A stretch of DNA of 48,846 nt. Origin: Bryobacterales bacterium (GTDB lineage Bacteria > Acidobacteriota > Terriglobia > Bryobacterales > Bryobacteraceae). Position numbers and translations under genes: made by a program. Under the pieces are notes generated by a model. That model had not been told where the DNA came from. It made no database searches and saw only the letters and a program-made list of their open reading frames with translations. The stretch lies in contig DAIDHC010000012.1 of assembly GCA_027452065.1 (NCBI GenBank), forward strand, positions 1 through 48,846, written 5' to 3'. Positions 1 to 8,150 of the stretch are shown piece by piece. Position 1 is the first letter of the stretch. Each line of letters begins with the position of its first letter.

Positions 1-107
1 CCCCTGTGCTCCCGACACCACCCCCCCGCGCCGCTTCTGGTACCACCCACCCCTGTGCTCCCGACACCACCCGCCCGCGCCGCTCCTGACACCGCCCGCC
101 CCTGTGC
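1..107. repeat. 49-bp higher-order tandem repeat
   Basis: Two full copies of a 49-bp unit (starting at 1 and 50) and the first bases of a third (99) are visible, so the array probably continues off the left edge. Each unit splits into two related sub-units of about 25 and 24 bp, both beginning GCTYCYG and running through a C-rich ACCACCC core, alternately ending GCGCC or CTGT. Copies differ by a few transitions. There are no unique spacers between repeats, so this is a minisatellite rather than a CRISPR array. Confidence 0.85.
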
Positions 108-128
108 GAAAATCGGGAGCGATAGCCC

Positions 129-509
129 ATGTCCGCCCCCAAGCTCCACCACCCCGCCTTCCTTGCCCTGGTCAACGACGCCAAGTCCCGCATCCGCCAG
201 ATGGATATCGTCGAGTACTGCGCCTTCGCCGCCACCGGCGTCCCCCACCTGTTAATTGACATCCGCGAGGATCACGAATGGCAGCAAGGCCACGCCGCCG
301 GCGCGCACCACCTCAGCCGCGGCATCCTCGAACGCGACATCGAAACCCGCGTCCCCGACAAATCCACCGCCCTCGTCCTCTATTGCGGAGGCGGCTTCCG
401 CTCCGCCCTCTCCGCCGATTCCCTCGCCGCCATGGGCTACACCAACGTCGTCTCCCTCGACGGCGGCTGGCGCGCCTGGAACGAAGCCGGCCTCCCGGTG
501 GAAGCCTGA
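129..509 (+). CDS. Rhodanese-like sulfurtransferase domain protein
   Basis: Single-domain rhodanese of 126 residues. The usual landmarks are present: a LIDIRE strand (family: DxR near the domain start), the H-x-x-GA-x-H-L-S-R-G loop, the active-site loop YCGGGFRS with the catalytic cysteine, and the terminal LDGGWRAW motif. Such proteins move sulfane sulfur from a donor to a thiophilic acceptor in the cytoplasm; no signal peptide is seen. The ATG is preceded by GGGAG at a suitable distance. The gene sits 79 bp upstream of cas10 on the same strand, with a separate promoter-like motif between them, so a shared role with the Csm complex is not implied. Confidence 0.9.
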   Translation: MSAPKLHHPAFLALVNDAKSRIRQMDIVEYCAFAATGVPHLLIDIREDHEWQQGHAAGAHHLSRGILERDIETRVPDKSTALVLYCGGGFRSALSADSLAAMGYTNVVSLDGGWRAWNEAGLPVEA

Positions 510-588
510 GCTCGTCCCCTTTCGCGCTTGTGATTGTTCCCTGCCCAGGTTTTTGTTAAAGTTGAGAGTTCGTCCGCATTAGGCCCTC

Positions 589-2034
589 ATGTCGGTTCAG
601 ATTCTTGTCCAAGGCAAACTCCTCGGCGTCGCGGCTTTCCTCGCCTCGCCCGGCTCGCCCGCCCATTCGCTCGCCGATTCGGAGAGCCTGCTCGCCGGCC
701 GCTCCCACTGGGTCAGCCTGCTGAGCGAAGTGCTGCCGCGCGCGCTGCTGGCCGAACTCGGCCTCTCCAAAATGCTGCTCGGCTCCTCCGGCGCCGGCCA
801 GTTCCTCATCATCCTTCCCAGCGACGCCCGCGAACGCGCCGAAGCGCTGCTCGCCTCCGCCCGCGACGCCGTCCGCCTCCGCTCCAACGGCGCCCTCGAA
901 CTTCTCTGGGCGATCACCGAGAATCTCGGCGACTGGACCGTCGTTCGCAAACGCCTCAACGAAGAGCTTCAGCGCAAGGAAAACCTCCCCGTCGCCGAAG
1001 CCGGACCCGCTTTCTTCGAACCCGTCGAGCCGAAGCCCGCCCCCGATTTCGACGCCTATTTCATCCACGACCTCGGCCGCATGCTCCGCGAGTCACCCTC
1101 GGTCGGCTGGTCGCCCGACGACCCCGCCGCCATCCTCCTCGGCCCCGGAAAATACGAGTGGCCCCTCCGCGAAGGCGACGACGCCGTCCCCCTCGCGCGC
1201 CAGGCCGCCCTCACCGCCGACGGCGCCGCCATCGCTACCACCGCCGAGCTCGCTCTCCGCGCCGACGGCCGGCCCATCTGGGGCGTCCTCCGCGGCGACG
1301 CCGACGACTTCGGCATCCGACTCCGCCGCGCCGCGTCCATCGAAGAGCACGTCCAGATCTCGGTCCTCTATAAACAGTTCTTCGCCGGCGAGCTCGAGCT
1401 CCTCTGCACCATGCCCGACTTCTGGAGCAAGGTCACCCTGTTCTACTCCGGCGGCGACGACTTCGCCGTCTACGGCGCCTGGGACGCCCTCATTCTGCTG
1501 GCCCGCGAAATCCAGCGCGTCTTCGAACGCTTCGCCCAGGAAAACCTCCACGACTTCCCCGGCCCCGAAGGCAAGACGATCAGCATGGCCCTCGCCCTCG
1601 CCCCGGACCAGGACTCCCGCCTCGCTTCCGTCTTTGAAGCCGCCGGCCACCGCCTCGACGTTGCCAAATCCTCCGACAAGGACTGCTTCCACCTGCTGGG
1701 CCGCACGCTCGAATGGAAGCAGCTCGCCGACGCCGCCGAGCTCAAAGACTCCCTTACGCGCATGGTCCGCGATTTCGGCCTCGCCCCCGACTACATCCAG
1801 GACCTCTGCGCCATCTATCGCGAAACCCGCCGCGCCGGCCGCTCCCGCCGCCCCGAGCGCCCCTGGCGCTTCTACCGCCGCGTCGGCCGCGTGCTCACCG
1901 GCTCGCGCTCGCGCGATTTTCAAAAGGCCCGCACCGGCCTCATCGCCGACCTCCTCGGCCGCAACGCCGCCAGCTTCAAGCTTCGCCCTTCCGGCCGCGT
2001 CGCCCTCGAATGGGCCCGGCTCTCGATTGATTGA
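589..2034 (+). CDS. cas10: Type III-A Cas10/Csm1, HD-less compact form
   Basis: Large subunit of a Csm effector complex, 481 residues. The second Palm domain is clear: GVLRGDADDFG (about residues 232-242), then the catalytic FYSGGDDF (GGDD at 288-291), then a conserved AKSSDKD segment. In this family the GGDD palm makes cyclic oligoadenylates when target RNA is bound. An N-terminal region with FLIILP strand character (about 60-78) could be a degenerate first Palm. The N-terminal HD nuclease domain and the CxxC zinc finger normally between the Palms are absent; typical Csm1 is about 750-850 residues. The C-terminal region resembles the helical domain that contacts Csm2. The ATG lacks an obvious Shine-Dalgarno sequence. 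Cyclase activity is inferred only from the motif. Confidence 0.9.
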   Translation: MSVQILVQGKLLGVAAFLASPGSPAHSLADSESLLAGRSHWVSLLSEVLPRALLAELGLSKMLLGSSGAGQFLIILPSDARERAEALLASARDAVRLRSNGALELLWAITENLGDWTVVRKRLNEELQRKENLPVAEAGPAFFEPVEPKPAPDFDAYFIHDLGRMLRESPSVGWSPDDPAAILLGPGKYEWPLREGDDAVPLARQAALTADGAAIATTAELALRADGRPIWGVLRGDADDFGIRLRRAASIEEHVQISVLYKQFFAGELELLCTMPDFWSKVTLFYSGGDDFAVYGAWDALILLAREIQRVFERFAQENLHDFPGPEGKTISMALALAPDQDSRLASVFEAAGHRLDVAKSSDKDCFHLLGRTLEWKQLADAAELKDSLTRMVRDFGLAPDYIQDLCAIYRETRRAGRSRRPERPWRFYRRVGRVLTGSRSRDFQKARTGLIADLLGRNAASFKLRPSGRVALEWARLSID

Positions 2035-2054
2035 TTTTCCAAGAAGAGGTTCCC

Positions 2055-2651
2055 ATGGCAGAAGGCCAACCCGATCAACAGCAAAACGAAACACCGGCGC
2101 CCGCCGAACAACCCACGCGTCCGCAGCCCCAGCCCGCCGCCCCGCCTCCGCCCGCCGCGCAGGCGCAGCCCGCGCCGCAGGCACGGCCGCCGCGCGAAGC
2201 CCGTCCTCCGCGTGAAGACCGCGGCCCGCGCGAAGGAGGCCCGCGCCGCGACGACCGCCGCGACGACCGCCGGGAAGGACCCCGCGGCGACCGCGGCCGC
2301 CCCGAAGGCCCGCCCGACATCGACATCGACAAGCTGGTCGCCGACAGCCTCTATCTCGACAACCAGGCCCACGCCATCGTCAGCCGCATGCGCGACATGG
2401 ACTCCGGCACCAAGAGCCAGCTCCGCCGTCTCTACAACGCCGTCCGCCGCGCCTGCCGCGCCCCCGAAGCCGAGCGCCAGCACGAGTTCGTCATGCTCCG
2501 CGCGCGTCTCGCCTACACCATCGCCCGCCACTCGCTCCGCAGCCTCGATACCCTCGAGAAGCTCCTGCTCAACGTCACCCGCAAAAACGACCAGCGCGGC
2601 TACGAGCGCTTCAAGGACCTGTTCGAGGCCATCGTCGCCTACAACGAGTAG
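2055..2651 (+). CDS. csm2: Csm2 small subunit with Pro/Arg-rich N-terminal extension
   Basis: Residues from about 93 to 198 form the all-helical Csm2-type domain (DIDKLVADSLYLDNQAHAI, then TKSQLRRLYNAVRRA, ending FKDLFEAIVAYNE). Known Csm2 proteins line the inside of the complex along the crRNA and target. The first 90 residues are low complexity, rich in Gln/Pro, then in Arg/Asp/Pro with RPPRE and DDRRDDRR runs, and are probably disordered. Most Csm2 proteins are about 120-160 residues. I chose the ATG at 2055 because AGAGG lies just upstream; a TTG at 2031 is in frame but overlaps cas10. The identity rests on position between cas10 and csm3 plus the C-terminal pattern. Confidence 0.85.
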   Translation: MAEGQPDQQQNETPAPAEQPTRPQPQPAAPPPPAAQAQPAPQARPPREARPPREDRGPREGGPRRDDRRDDRREGPRGDRGRPEGPPDIDIDKLVADSLYLDNQAHAIVSRMRDMDSGTKSQLRRLYNAVRRACRAPEAERQHEFVMLRARLAYTIARHSLRSLDTLEKLLLNVTRKNDQRGYERFKDLFEAIVAYNE

Positions 2652-2675
2652 CCAGGCATTTCGACAAGGAGATCC

Positions 2676-3518
2676 ATGAGTTCGCATACTGCACAAACCG
2701 AGCTGAAGCTCATCGGTAAACTGATTCTGGAAGGCGACCTCGAGTGCCGTACCGGCCTCCACATCGGCGCCGGAAAGGGCTCGCTCGAAATCGGCGGCGC
2801 CGACAACCCGGTGGTCAAGGACTCCTTCGGACTCCCCTACGTCCCCGGCAGTTCCCTGCGCGGCCGCCTCCGCGCGCTGCTCGAACAATCCTCCGGCCTC
2901 GCCGTTCCCTCCGAGCTGGTCTACCTTTCGCGCCGCAAAGGCCAGGAGGTCCGCATCCACCAGAGCGACCGCCCGGACGACGAAGTCTGTGTCCTGTTCG
3001 GCCGCAACCCGGGGCGCTTGGACCGCGTCGCCGGCGGCGAGCCCATCGAAGGCGCCATGGCCAGCCCGGCGCGCCTCACGCTCTACGACGCTCCGCTGAT
3101 TCCCGAAAGCATCACTCCTCAGATGCGCGAAAATCTGGACGACGAGCTCACCGAGGTGAAGAGCGAAAACGCCGTCGACCGCATCACGTCGCAAGCCAAC
3201 CCCCGCACGCTCGAACGCGTCCCCGCCGGCGCGCGCTTCCACTTCCGCCTCGTTCTCGACGTGCTCTGCGACGAGGACCGCCCGCTGCTGGCCCGCGTTG
3301 TCGAAGCGCTTCGCCTGCTGGAAGACGATACGCTCGGCGGCGGCGGCTCGCGCGGCAGCGGCCGCGTCGCTTTCTCCCGGCTCAAGCTCGCCTGGCGCAA
3401 CCGCGCCTTTTACTCCTCCGGCGCTCCCGAATCCGGACTGCTGGAATCCGGCGACCTCGCCGCCCTCCAGGCCCTTGTCTCGTCGCCCGATTTCGCCGCC
3501 ATGCTGGCCGAATCCTGA
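2676..3518 (+). CDS. csm3: Csm3 RAMP backbone subunit (target RNA nuclease)
   Basis: Cas7-family backbone protein, 280 residues. The N-terminal RRM shows LECRTGLHIGAG, then GGADNPVVKD. The Asp at residue 43 matches the position of the catalytic Asp that cuts target RNA every 6 nt in Csm3 of other organisms. A VPGSSLRGRLRALLE helix and a C-terminal glycine-rich loop (LGGGGSRGSGRVAF, about residues 220-235) complete the RAMP signature. The ATG has a good AAGGAG site. Its stop overlaps the csm4 start. Several copies per complex are expected from the family. Confidence 0.95.
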   Translation: MSSHTAQTELKLIGKLILEGDLECRTGLHIGAGKGSLEIGGADNPVVKDSFGLPYVPGSSLRGRLRALLEQSSGLAVPSELVYLSRRKGQEVRIHQSDRPDDEVCVLFGRNPGRLDRVAGGEPIEGAMASPARLTLYDAPLIPESITPQMRENLDDELTEVKSENAVDRITSQANPRTLERVPAGARFHFRLVLDVLCDEDRPLLARVVEALRLLEDDTLGGGGSRGSGRVAFSRLKLAWRNRAFYSSGAPESGLLESGDLAALQALVSSPDFAAMLAES

Positions 3519-4537
3519 TGAGCCGGGCTTTCCTCATTAAGCTTCGCCCCGCCGGCCCCTGGCGCATCGGCCCCGACGACGGCGGCCTCGAATCGGTCGG
3601 CCTTGTCCTGCACAGCGATTCGCTGTACTCCGCCGTCACGCACGCCATGCTCCGCCTCGGCGTGCTCTCCGATTGGATCGCCGCCACCGCCGCCGATCCC
3701 GAAGGCCCGCGGGTCTGCATCTCCTCCGCCTTCCCGTTCCATCGCGATACCTTGCTCGTCACGCCGCCCCGCAGCCACTGGCCTCCGCCGCCTTCGCCCA
3801 AGCTCCGCTACAAAGGCGCGCGCTTCGTCCCGCTCGCTTTCATCGAAGGCCTGCTCGCCGAACAGCCCATTGATGAGGACCGCTGGCTCATCGACGGCCC
3901 CAGCGAATGCCTGCTGCCTTCGGGCAAAGGCCCCGGCGTTGGTCCCTTCCGCTCCGCTCTCCGCTCCCACGCCGCCGTCGATCGCCTTGAGCCCGGCCGC
4001 ATCAGCCCGCACGCCTCGGCCTGCCTCGAATTCGCCGAAGGCGCCGGCCTGTGGTTCCTGGTCTCCTTCCACGATGACGCCGCCGCCGACCGCTGGGCCG
4101 CCCCCGTCCGCGCCGCTCTCCGCCTGCTGGCCGACTCCGGCTTCGGCGGCCGCCGCTCGCTCGGCTGGGGCCGCGCCGATGCCGTCGAAATCACTGAAGG
4201 CGCCCTGCCGTCGCTCGTCCTCCCCTCGGCCCCGGAATCCCCGTCCGCCGAGCACGCATGGTGGTTCCTGTCGCTGTTCGCTCCCGCGTCCGCCGACCGC
4301 ATCGACTGGCAGCGCGGCTCCTACTCCACTCTTGTCCGCACCGGCCGCCTGGAAAGCGATGCCGCCTGGGGCGCTCTCAAAACGCCGTCCCACATGGTCG
4401 CCGAAGGCAGTGTCCTGGTCGCCCCGGATCAGCCCCGCGGCGCCGCGCATGACGTCGCTCCTCCCGGTTTCCCGCATCCCGTTTTCCGCGCCGGCTTTGC
4501 CGTCGCCATCCCCATCCCCTGGCGGGCCACCGCATGA
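3518..4537 (+). CDS. csm4: Csm4 RAMP (Cas5-like, 5' end of crRNA)
   Basis: 339-residue RAMP protein, placed in the standard csm3-csm4-csm5 order. It starts MSRAFLIKLRPAGPWRIGP and has the HSDSLYSAVTHAM helix typical of Csm4. A mid-protein glycine-rich segment, SGFGGRRSLGWGRA (about 205-220), is the RAMP G-loop. In the family Csm4 caps the complex at the crRNA 5' tag and contacts Cas10. The ATG overlaps the csm3 stop (TGATG) and its own stop overlaps the csm5 start (ATGA), so translation is likely coupled. No truncation is seen. Confidence 0.9.
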   Translation: MSRAFLIKLRPAGPWRIGPDDGGLESVGLVLHSDSLYSAVTHAMLRLGVLSDWIAATAADPEGPRVCISSAFPFHRDTLLVTPPRSHWPPPPSPKLRYKGARFVPLAFIEGLLAEQPIDEDRWLIDGPSECLLPSGKGPGVGPFRSALRSHAAVDRLEPGRISPHASACLEFAEGAGLWFLVSFHDDAAADRWAAPVRAALRLLADSGFGGRRSLGWGRADAVEITEGALPSLVLPSAPESPSAEHAWWFLSLFAPASADRIDWQRGSYSTLVRTGRLESDAAWGALKTPSHMVAEGSVLVAPDQPRGAAHDVAPPGFPHPVFRAGFAVAIPIPWRATA

Positions 4538-5688
4538 AATACCGCGTCACCTGTCTCACTCCGACCCTGGTGGGCGACGGCCAGCGCCTCGCCCCCATTG
4601 ACTACATGGTCTGGAAGGACCAGGTCAACATCCTCGACCAGCGCCGCATCTTTCGCCTCCTTGCCAAGGGCCCGCGCCTGGACGGCTATCTCAGCCAGCT
4701 CAAAAAATCCGAGAAGCTCGACTTCGCCTCCTGGGGAGGCTTCGCGCAGAATTTCGCCGGCCGCCGGATTCCCTTCGAGCACCCGTCACTCACCCAGTAC
4801 TGGGAGCGCGCTCACGCCGAAAATCTCTTCATCCCCACCTTCGCCTCCGGCCTCGCCGGTCCCTTCCTTCCCGCCAGCGCGTTGAAAGGCGCGCTGCGCA
4901 CCGGCGCCGTCTTCGCCGAATGGAACCGCCGCGGCATGGCCGACCTCGCCGCCCGCCTCGAGTCCACCGATCCCCGCGCCCTGCGCCGCGCCGCCGTCGC
5001 CGCCGAAGAATCCGCGCTGGGGCCTTCGGGCGCGAACATTATGCGGCTGCTGGCGGCCGCCGACTCCTCGCCCGTCTCCCACTCGCAGCTTCGCGTTTAT
5101 CTGCTGCGCGTTTCCACTCTCGAATCGCGCGCCCCCGGCCGCTTCGACCTTGCCTGGAAAACCGCCTCCCGCTCCTCGGCCCGCAAGCCTGAGGATTCGA
5201 CCCCCACTTTCGCCGAGATGGCCGTCCCCGGCGCCGTCTTCGAAGGCGATTGGCGCGAGAACCAGTTCCTGGCTTCCCCGGAAATCAACCAGGCCCTGCG
5301 CCGCCGCCAGCCGCCCACGCGGGCGGCCGTCTTTGCCTCCGTCAACGCCTGGGCGGCGCGCCAGCTTGCGCTCCACAAACAATACGCGCTCTGGACGGGC
5401 CTGCCGCGCCTGGGCTCCGCCGTCGAGGCGCTGGAAGCGCGTCTGGCCTCCATCGCCGATTCCGGCTCCGCGTGTCTCGCGCCACTCGGCTGGGGCGGCG
5501 GCTTCCTTTCCAAATCCGCATTCCTCGACACTCAGGATTCCGCCTTCCGCGGCGTCCTCAAGCAGTTTTCTCTTTACGCCCGCGCCATCCAGTCCGGCCT
5601 GCCATTCCCGAAAACCCGCCGCATCGTTTTCGAGAACAACCAACCCGCCACTCTGCCCGGCTGGACGCTGCTCGAAATCGTTCCCTGA
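4534..5688 (+). CDS. csm5: Csm5 RAMP subunit
   Basis: 384-residue RAMP protein closing the Csm operon. It begins KYRVTCLTPTLVGDGQRLAPIDYM and contains FLPASALKGALRTG (about residues 110-125), the usual Csm5 helix after the first RRM strand, with a glycine-rich LGWGGGFLSK loop near residue 320. Csm5 sits at the crRNA 3' side and helps recruit trimming nucleases in characterised systems. The start overlaps the csm4 stop. The next gene is convergent 42 bp away, so no cas6, csm6 or adaptation gene follows. Confidence 0.9.
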   Translation: MKYRVTCLTPTLVGDGQRLAPIDYMVWKDQVNILDQRRIFRLLAKGPRLDGYLSQLKKSEKLDFASWGGFAQNFAGRRIPFEHPSLTQYWERAHAENLFIPTFASGLAGPFLPASALKGALRTGAVFAEWNRRGMADLAARLESTDPRALRRAAVAAEESALGPSGANIMRLLAAADSSPVSHSQLRVYLLRVSTLESRAPGRFDLAWKTASRSSARKPEDSTPTFAEMAVPGAVFEGDWRENQFLASPEINQALRRRQPPTRAAVFASVNAWAARQLALHKQYALWTGLPRLGSAVEALEARLASIADSGSACLAPLGWGGGFLSKSAFLDTQDSAFRGVLKQFSLYARAIQSGLPFPKTRRIVFENNQPATLPGWTLLEIVP

Positions 5689-5730
5689 ACGCCCGCTGAT
5701 TCCCTGCCGGATCGGCGCCGCGCCCGCCCC

Positions 5731-7740
5731 TTACTGAATCACGACCTGGACGATGTTGCTGGTCACTCCGTCCACCACCAGGCTCACCGCCGTCTTGCCG
5801 GATCCCTTAAGAGACGCGGGTATCAACACGTTGATCTGATCTTCGCCGACGTATGTCCCCTGCGGACCCGCGTAGGCCGCCGTCAACGCCGGCAGTGTCC
5901 CCACCAGCGCCGTCACCGGGTTTTTGTGATTCCGGATGCCGGTTCCGTAAAGCACCAGGTACGTGCTTCCTCCGCTCACATCAATTGCCTGCGGCACGCC
6001 GTTGGCGATCAGCGCCGTGGATTCCTGGTTCCCGCCGATGGTGCTCACCGCGGAGCCCGCCGCATAACCGTTGGCGGCGAAAATCCCGGGCGCCACCGGA
6101 ACAATCTGCTGCACTGCCTGAAACAGCGCCGTCCCGGATCGGATGATCACCGTTGCCTTGCCCAGGGACGTGCCGTCCGGGATCGCGTAGTTGATCTGAC
6201 CCGGCGAGACATAGAATATCTGGGCCTGGCGGGCGGCTCCGGCCGAGTCCGCCACCTCGATTGTTACCCCGTCCAGCGTCTGCGGCAGCGGGAGCGTCTC
6301 CGCCGTCGCCGTCCCGTTCGACATGCCGTTTCCGAACGCGGTGACAATCGAGCCAACGGCCTGCGCGCCGGAGGCAAAACTGGCGGCGTTCGTATCGGTG
6401 AATGTCGGCGGCCGCTTCGCGCCGGTGTTCAGCATCACCCGGGCGGTACCATTGGGCAGCGCAGCCAGAACATTTACGAGCAGCGCCTGAAAGTTGACTC
6501 CCAATCCGAATCCGCCGAAGTTTCCGACCTCCTGCGCCGGCAGCGTCGGCATCGCCAGGTCGATTCTTCCATCGCCGTTCAGATCGGCCGCGGCCACGCC
6601 GGTGGGAACGATGTTGTCCGGCATGGACAGCGGCTCGGCTTTCCCGAAGGTCCCGTCGCCGTTGCCCGGCAGCAATTCGAGACCGCCCACCGACACCTCG
6701 CCCAGCAGAAAATCCCCGGCCACCGTGGCGCCGACGAGGTCCAGGTTCCCGGTGCCGCGCACGTCGGCCAGAGCGGCGCCCGACATGAAGTTGGCTTCGG
6801 TCTCCGAAAAGCTCCGGGTAAACTTCCCCGTCCCGTCCCCCAGGTAAACCGACACTCCTCCCGCGCCCGTGTTGCCCTGGAAGAGGCCAGCGATCAGAGC
6901 CGACCCTGCGATCACGACATCCAGCTTCCCGTCATTGTTCAGATCGGTGGGAATCAATATCGTCCCGTCCGTCCTCTCAAGGCTCGTCGCCACGGGCGCC
7001 GCGAAGGTGCCGTCGCCTTTTCCGGCGGCGAAGAGCAGCGTGTTGGTCGGCTGATTGTTCACGCTCCCGGTGAAGTTCACCAGTAAATCCGCCAGCCCGT
7101 CTCCGTTGAAATCGCCCGCCGCCAATGAGAATGGAATCACCTGGCCGCTTCCGAATTTCAGGGCCACCGGCGCGGCGAAGGTGCCGTCGCCGTTTCCCGC
7201 CAGAAAATACCAGCCGCCGTTCTGCGCCTGTTCATCCAACACGCCGATGACGAGATCCGGATGGCCGTCCCGATTGAAATCCGCAATCGCCGGCGAGAGC
7301 TCGCCCAGCATCAGGTTCCCGACCCAGGCCGGCGAAGGCAGCGACGTCGTCACCGCCGGCCCGAAAGTGCCCTTGCCCGTGTTCGGCAGCACCTCGACGT
7401 TGCCCAACGCGCAGACCGCCAGCAAGTCCGCTCCGCCGGACGAGGCGAACGGCCCAATTGCCAGGTACGCCGTCTCGCACCCCGACGGAAGGTTCACCGG
7501 CGTCGCCGAGGTGAACGTCCCGTCTCCGTTGCCCAACAAGATCGAGATCGTGGCCAGGCTGGAATTCGCAATCGCCAGGTCCGGCTTCCCGTCAGCGTTA
7601 AGATCGCCGGCCACGATCGCCAGCGTTCCTTTGTGTAGCGGCGTCAGCATCGCCGCTCCGAAGCTGGCCGTCTGGCCGAGCACGTTCGATATCGTCGAAA
7701 GCGCAAAAATTCCCACAACACAAGCGCTGCAAGTTTTCAT
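5731..7740 (-). CDS. Secreted VCBS/FG-GAP repeat protein with Solibacter-type C-terminal domain
   Basis: 669 residues with a signal peptide (hydrophobic stretch ending NVLGQ). About residues 30-430 hold repeated GDLNADGKPDL / GDFNGDGLADL units followed by LLGNGDGTF, the VCBS/FG-GAP propeller signature with Asp-rich calcium loops. The last 230 residues (ASFASGAQAVGSIVTAFG..., FYVSPGQINYAIP..., ending VTSNIVQVVIQ) match the beta-rich C-terminal domain common in Solibacter and Bryobacter secreted proteins (TIGR03437-like by recollection). Its function is unknown; such proteins are thought to be surface or extracellular. It faces the csm operon convergently. Confidence 0.85.
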   Translation of the reverse strand: MKTCSACVVGIFALSTISNVLGQTASFGAAMLTPLHKGTLAIVAGDLNADGKPDLAIANSSLATISILLGNGDGTFTSATPVNLPSGCETAYLAIGPFASSGGADLLAVCALGNVEVLPNTGKGTFGPAVTTSLPSPAWVGNLMLGELSPAIADFNRDGHPDLVIGVLDEQAQNGGWYFLAGNGDGTFAAPVALKFGSGQVIPFSLAAGDFNGDGLADLLVNFTGSVNNQPTNTLLFAAGKGDGTFAAPVATSLERTDGTILIPTDLNNDGKLDVVIAGSALIAGLFQGNTGAGGVSVYLGDGTGKFTRSFSETEANFMSGAALADVRGTGNLDLVGATVAGDFLLGEVSVGGLELLPGNGDGTFGKAEPLSMPDNIVPTGVAAADLNGDGRIDLAMPTLPAQEVGNFGGFGLGVNFQALLVNVLAALPNGTARVMLNTGAKRPPTFTDTNAASFASGAQAVGSIVTAFGNGMSNGTATAETLPLPQTLDGVTIEVADSAGAARQAQIFYVSPGQINYAIPDGTSLGKATVIIRSGTALFQAVQQIVPVAPGIFAANGYAAGSAVSTIGGNQESTALIANGVPQAIDVSGGSTYLVLYGTGIRNHKNPVTALVGTLPALTAAYAGPQGTYVGEDQINVLIPASLKGSGKTAVSLVVDGVTSNIVQVVIQ

Positions 7741-8150
7741 AAAGGCCCGGTTCTACGTTACCAGCACCGCCCCGCCGGTTCCTAATGCGCCCGCTGCTCC
7801 CCCATCGCGGCGCTTCGAGTACGAGCAACGCCGCCGTCCTGGCGCCGGTTCGCGCCTCCGCCGCCGCGAGAATGCCGGGTTCCGTCAGGCGTGCCGGGTT
7901 GCGCCGCGCGCTCCTGAACTGTGGACTCCCGTCATACCTGCCGCCGCCGCCGACACTCGGGGGGATGCGGCGGCGCCACGTTATGCCGGCGCGCCCCATT
8001 CACGCGGCGGCCGCAAAAAAATGGCGCGGGCACGCCTGCCGGCTTGCCCGCGCCTCGCTTCCTGAACTGTTTCCTCTCCAGTCAACATCGCGCACAACGC
8101 AGTGGGGAGGGTCGTGATCGGTGAAGTTGAGAGCGCCCCGCGCTGTGCGC
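7741..8150. other. Intergenic region holding the receptor terminator
   Basis: 410 bp between the VCBS-protein start and the end of the TonB-dependent receptor. Apart from the terminator hairpin at 8015-8054 I see no convincing gene. The open frames across it have arginine/proline-rich, non-protein-like composition. Confidence 0.6.
8015..8054 (-). terminator. Rho-independent terminator of the TonB-dependent receptor gene
   Basis: A perfect 10-bp inverted repeat (GGCGCGGGCA at 8023-8032 and TGCCCGCGCC at 8045-8054, 12-nt loop) is followed, reading the minus strand, by a run of seven T (plus-strand A at 8015-8021). It lies about 100 bp past the receptor stop codon and is the best terminator in the window. 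Confidence 0.85.

Noticed and set aside
1-107. CRISPR array next to the csm operon
   Set aside because: Repeats are directly adjacent and the putative spacers are themselves repeats, so this is a tandem array.
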